From the NCBI GenBank assembly GCA_027579435.1, contig JANBPK010000343.1, forward strand, positions 1 to 10,574: a stretch of DNA of 10,574 bases, written 5' to 3'. This stretch comes from Candolleomyces eurysporus. Taxonomy: Eukaryota; Basidiomycota; Agaricomycetes; Agaricales; Psathyrellaceae. The translations under genes were made by a program, and so were the position numbers. The notes beneath the pieces were generated by a model. The model worked only from the letters and a program-made list of their open reading frames with translations, was not told where the DNA came from and searched no databases. Below, in pieces: positions 7,082 through 10,574 of the stretch. Within the stretch, counting starts at the first letter, position 1, and the number at the start of each line of letters is the position of its first letter.

Positions 7082-8979
7082 TCTTTATTCTGGATCGCCT
7101 CAAGCTGACCAATCAGGTATGTGATTGATTGTTGAGTTCCTTGTTTCAGGAATGATATTCACTGATTTCAACGTAGCTTGGCTGGATAACTGTAGACAAT
7201 GCATCAAACAACGACACTATGATGGATCATCTTAGTGATCTTCTTTCCCGGTGAGGTATTAATTTTTCTGAGATGGATAACAGAATTTGGTACGTGATCT
7301 GTGTACATCTACTAATATTTAGCCGATCTTCTCTGGCAGCTGCTTCCCACACATCACAAATCTGGCATCAAAGGCTGTATTGACAGAAATCACAAACATC
7401 CGCCTTGCCGCTGTCAATGACGATGAGGTCACCATGGAAAACAAGGTTGTTGAGACTGGCTTGTCTCGCGACGCCATTGCTCTTGCCAGATTCCTGATCC
7501 GCATGGTGCGTTTTCAAACTCTTACCATCACCTTTTCGACAAAATATTGATTAATAACTATTAGATTTGTGCATCATCCCTCAGACGGGATAAATTTGCT
7601 GCCCTTCAATGCACTCGAAACCCTAAAAAGGCACCTCTTGAGTTGCTGCGAGATGTAGACGCCCGTTGGTCCTCAACATTGCTCATGATTGAACAGTTGG
7701 TTGTGTTGAAAGAGGTAAACTGAGTTGATAGACCACATAAATTTGGATGACTAAAACAATATAGTTTGTGGTTCAGATGATTTCGAACTTCACTCGCAAC
7801 TTGAAGAAATATGAGCTGCTTCCGGATGACTGGGATGTCCTTCAAACATATATCAGAATATTACGGGTGAGAAAGTCAATTGATTTTCAACATTCATCCT
7901 GGGGTTTGACTCAATCAATTAGGTTCCTCACGCTTCTCAGCAGAAGCTCTCGCACAAGAAGATACCAACATTACATCAAGCACTTCCATCATTCCATTGA
8001 ATGATCACAGTATGGGAGCGTTTAAAGTGTGAGTTACCCAGCTATGTGTCTGTCATTGGCGCAGGTATCAGCAAATTGAAGGAGTACTGGAAACTCGTTG
8101 AAAATGTTCCGGCATACACACTGGCACAAAGTGAGTTTGATGAGTTACTTGACGATATGCCTCCTAATTGATGTTCCCATTAGTGATCACTCCAACTGTC
8201 AAGCTTGAATGGTATCAGAAGAATGCTCCAGGTCGGGTTGACTGGGCAAAAGATCTCTTTGTTGATACGGTGAGTCGTCATTTTAGCATGATCTTAAAAT
8301 GAATATTCATTATTAAACTGTATGATCCCAAGCTAAAGCTATACTGTGATGCACACAGTATGTGTACTCCTGCAACCACTCAGGCTCAGCATGATGCACA
8401 ACCTAACCCATCCACATGGGCTGACGATATTTTGGGGTCGCCTATTGCTGATCGCCGCCACTGACATCAAGCGCGAGGCCTGCAGGCTGAAGTCACTGCT
8501 TATTTGTTGGATTGACAGGTGGAATCAAGCACTGTGTTTTGCTTTTGGCAGGTGCGTATTGCTTTCTATCAGAGGCAAATCATAAAATCTCAATGAATAA
8601 AAAGGAAAACCGTAATGAATTCCCGACAATCTACCGACTTGCAATGGACATTTTACCCATACCCGGCTCTGCTGTTCTGTGTGAACGGGTGTTTTCCTCT
8701 GCCAAAGAAACTACAACAACTCGTCGTAATCGGATTCTTCCCGAGCTCATGCAATCTCTCCAAATGCTCAAGTTTTCGCTTCGCTCTTCAAGCCTCAATT
8801 TCACCTGTGGAACTAGCCGTGCTGACGAGATACAGGAGTTGGAACAGAGAGCTGCCGATTCAGTGCGGCTCCCAGCTGATATCATGGCATATTTGAACCA
8901 GTTACTACATAATTCTAACTCTTATGGTAGCTCAGGTAGTGAAGATAATGACAACAGGGAGGAGGAAGATGAGTATTAG
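7082..8979 (+). pseudogene. hAT transposase, multi-exon, decayed
   Basis: In-frame exons with GT-AG introns are readable: 7082-7116, 7177-7250, 7340-7505, 7565-7714, 7765-7866, 7923-8130 and 8184-8269. They encode ILDRLKL, GWITVDNASNNDTMM with a catalytic Asp, CFPHITNLA (the conserved C/H block), LLRDVDARWSSTLLM, LKKYELLPDDWDVL, VPHASQQKLSHKK and KLKEYW. The last part (about 8590-8979) gives FPTIYRLAMDILPIPGSAV, CERVFSSAKET and LQMLKF, the hAT C-terminal dimerisation region with its Glu and Trp-less core, followed by an acidic tail. Inactivating changes are a TGA at 7998-8000 and at least two frame shifts plus further stops in 8359-8590, where STWADDILGSP and EVTAYLLD remain visible. The 5' part is lost at the LTR junction. 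The protein would have cut and rejoined hAT ends in the nucleus. Confidence 0.88.
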
Positions 8980-9168
8980 GTGTTTTCGCATTGCANTTCT
9001 TGTTTGCTTCAAATTGTACCAAAAATAGATCCAGGTTGTGGGTTAGTTCGGGTCAGACTCGGGTTCCAAACCATCAATTGTAGTTCAGTTTGACAACCTG
9101 TGCTAAATTTAACTGAACTAATGGGAAACTGAACCAACTTTGAACCAAACTGACCTCTGGCAACACTA
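8980..9168 (+). other. hAT 3' untranslated and subterminal region with inverted repeat
   Basis: Downstream of the transposase stop the sequence has GGGTTAGTTCGGGTC-like and AACTGAACC-like iterations typical of hAT subterminal regions that bind transposase. TAGTTCAGTT (9081-9090) is the exact reverse complement of AACTGAACTA (9111-9120), and AAACTGAACC at 9126-9135 is a near copy. One N lies at 8996. Confidence 0.6.
9158..9168 (+). repeat. Right terminal inverted repeat of hAT element
   Basis: TGGCAACACTA marks the predicted 3' end. Its reverse complement TAGTGTTGCCA is a typical hAT start. The boundary coincides with the point where minus-strand coding sequence of another gene (HWAGN) stops making sense, which independently supports the end. 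The left partner is not in the window. Confidence 0.65.
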
Positions 9169-10200
9169 GGTTACCAGCCCAATGCAGAATGTTCCCTGTG
9201 TAATCATCCAGTGACAATGAATTAAGATGCCACCATTTGAGATATGAGCCAGTATCCTCTTGAACAATCTCATTGATTGCTTTGAGCACTTGCTGATGAG
9301 TGAAAGCTGTGGAATGGTTGACAAAAGCTCAAACAAAGGTGATTGCTTAGAATTTCCATCAATAAATTCATAATTAACACTACATTAAATTCCAAAACAC
9401 TCACCAACATTATGGACACAATCCAAGGCTGCTAATTCAAATTTTTGAAATCCAACAACCCAGCAAACACAATATCACTTTAAATGAACTGAGCTTGTTG
9501 CAATTGCCTACTACCCTCCAGCATCATACATAAAATAATCCGAAGAGGATCTTCAGCCTACCCACACATCTAATCCATGCTGCCACTTTTGTCTTGGTCA
9601 GGGATTTTGCTGTGCAGAATCTCATTTTTTTGGATATAATGCTTCTCCAAGGCCCTGCTTGAATCTTGCATCTTTTCTGGTGTTTAGCACCCACAGCACC
9701 AAAATGAGTCAGATGAGAAACCACTGTTGCAGATGAAGCTGGAATCACTCACCATCCCAACCAGTACCAAACAGAAACTGTTTGTGTTTCATGTCATTGA
9801 TATATGACTTGAGGTGCAATTGATTACCAAGAGGAGGGTGCAGGTGTGTCAGGGTTGGGGATTTGGTTTGGTTAAACCATTTTCACAGACAATCTAGAAC
9901 AATTGGGTGCCTCATGAATTGTTGAGGTGTCATATCCACAAGATTGTGACCAAGTGAGCTAATCAGGCCTAATACCTCTGAGCAGATGCCTGGTGGGGTT
10001 TCCAAGGGCAATGGGATGGGATGCTGGTGAACACTGTGACCAACCACCATCAGAGTCCATGGGCACTCCTGACGGTGATGTGCAGGTAGCAAACTAGGGT
10101 GCTCTAACAACAAAACTATAGAACTCAAACACACACACAACAACACAACAACACACCNAAATACCTTTGTGAAGATAAAGGCGGGCAAGGGTATAGGTAA
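9169..10200 (-). pseudogene. Repetitive fungal gene of unknown function, disrupted by hAT
   Basis: Minus-strand exons can be joined in frame: about 10200-10165 (weak), 10068-9753, 9676-9405 and 9306-9169. The introns are 10164-10069, 9752-9677 (GTGAGT, CTAAAC, CAG) and 9404-9307 (GTGAGT...CAG). Readable blocks are ECPWTLMVVG, HQHPIPLPLETPP, LVDMTPQQFMRHPIV, FLFGTGWD, HYIQKNEIL, LEGSRQLQQAQFI, FQKFELAALDCVHNV and NEIVQEDTGSYLKWWHL, ending at HWAGN at the hAT border. These blocks resemble a family I associate with dispersed Agaricomycete repeats, possibly transposase-like. I do not know its name or activity. Stops occur at 9885-9883 (TGA) and 9482-9480 (TAA), a TAG occurs in exon 9676-9405, and a frame shift lies near 9460, so it is not functional. 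Confidence 0.6.
10115..10157. repeat. CA/CAA simple repeat
   Basis: An AC-rich and CAACA-rich low-complexity tract, inside a predicted intron of the minus-strand gene remnant. It ends at the N at 10158. Confidence 0.7.
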
Positions 10201-10574
10201 AAGCTCTAAGTCAAGTCAACAGAGGCTTCTAGGATTCTTCTTGTCCAATTGCAAGTTTGAAGGGGAGCTAAGGCTCAACCAGCAATGATATTAACGCTTT
10301 NCAAAGCAACTTTGCTAACACACGGTAGGGTTTGAGATACACAGATAACTTTGCAAACAGAGGAACATAGCCTCAAGAAATTTTAATGGAAGAACAATTC
10401 AATAAAACGCAAGCAACACAACTCTGATTGACTTTGTGAACTTAAACACTTTTATCTCAATAACACATGGCTCTTGTAGATTCCTGGGAACACGGTTCTG
10501 ATGCGAAATACAGACGCTAGCTACCCACTACTTTTTATAATAGATAAAACAGAGATGTATATATACATAATTAT
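10201..10574. other. AT-rich region with no supported gene
   Basis: No open frame of note, no recognisable repeat end and no RNA gene is visible. Two related CTTTGC-A phrases occur near 10308 and 10349. The last 60 bases are very AT-rich. One N lies at 10301. It may hold upstream exons or the promoter of the minus-strand gene remnant, but nothing can be assigned. Confidence 0.4.

Larger units (their letters stand above)
7082..9168 (+). mobile_element. hAT-superfamily DNA transposon, 5'-truncated
   Basis: The element contains the 3' two thirds of a hAT transposase and a right-hand terminal repeat (TGGCAACACTA ending at 9168). hAT ends of the form YAGTGTTGCCA are common. The eight bases after it (GGTTACCA, 9169-9176) would be the target duplication. 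The left terminal repeat and the N-terminal part of the transposase (BED zinc finger, first catalytic Asp) are absent because the Ty3 LTR begins at 7081. The fusion point matches an insertion into a hAT exon. Confidence 0.8.

Noticed and set aside
7319..7504. Minus-strand frame opposite the hAT exon
   Set aside because: The plus strand gives the conserved CFPHITNLA block and matching splice sites, so the minus frame is a shadow.
9524..9748. Minus-strand 74-codon frame
   Set aside because: It runs through the predicted 76-nt intron (9752-9677), and the adjacent frame gives the better block HYIQKNEIL.
1..10574. CRISPR array, rRNA or bacterial operon
   Set aside because: There are no regularly spaced identical repeats and no rRNA signatures. 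Introns and element types are eukaryotic.

Overview
This window looks like a repeat-rich stretch of a filamentous fungus, most likely an Agaricomycete basidiomycete. The evidence is short introns of about 50-100 nt with GTRNGT-like donors and CTAAC-like branch sites, a Ty3/Gypsy element with gag and pol in one frame, a hAT transposase split by many small introns, and gene fragments that resemble families I associate with dispersed Agaricomycete repeats. The species cannot be named from the sequence. Five isolated N bases (944, 3842, 8996, 10158, 10301) indicate a draft assembly, and at least one of them coincides with a reading-frame break.

Layout. Positions 1-1166 hold no gene I can support, but contain two clean hairpins (373-404 and 531-559). 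Positions 1167-2203 hold two competing readings: a minus-strand, intron-containing gene remnant (about 1167-1857) and an open plus-strand Cys-rich ORF (1694-2203), antisense to each other between 1694 and about 1857. Positions 2243-7081 are a minus-strand Ty3/Gypsy retrotransposon: putative 5' LTR (about 6819-7081, with a TATA box), leader with palindromic tandem units, gag (6650-5688, two in-frame TGA codons), then protease, reverse transcriptase, RNase H and integrase down to 2243. The integrase C-terminus, polypurine tract and 3' LTR are absent. Positions 7082-9168 are the 3' part of a plus-strand hAT transposon, with a decayed multi-exon transposase and a right-hand terminal inverted repeat. 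Positions 9169-10200 are exons of a minus-strand gene of an unnamed fungal family, cut off at the hAT end. From 10201 to the end I see no gene.

The pieces read as a nested set of insertions. A repeat-family gene was hit by a hAT element, the hAT was later hit by a Ty3 element, and the left part of that stack (3' LTR, 5' part of hAT, 3' part of the gene) was lost or replaced by unrelated sequence at about 2204-2340. All the coding units carry inactivating changes. Several nonsense codons are TGA at places where CGA is the simplest ancestor, which fits CpG methylation and deamination. I found no convincing new functional system. The least explained items are the 1167-2203 antisense pair and the palindromic tandem units in the retroelement leader.
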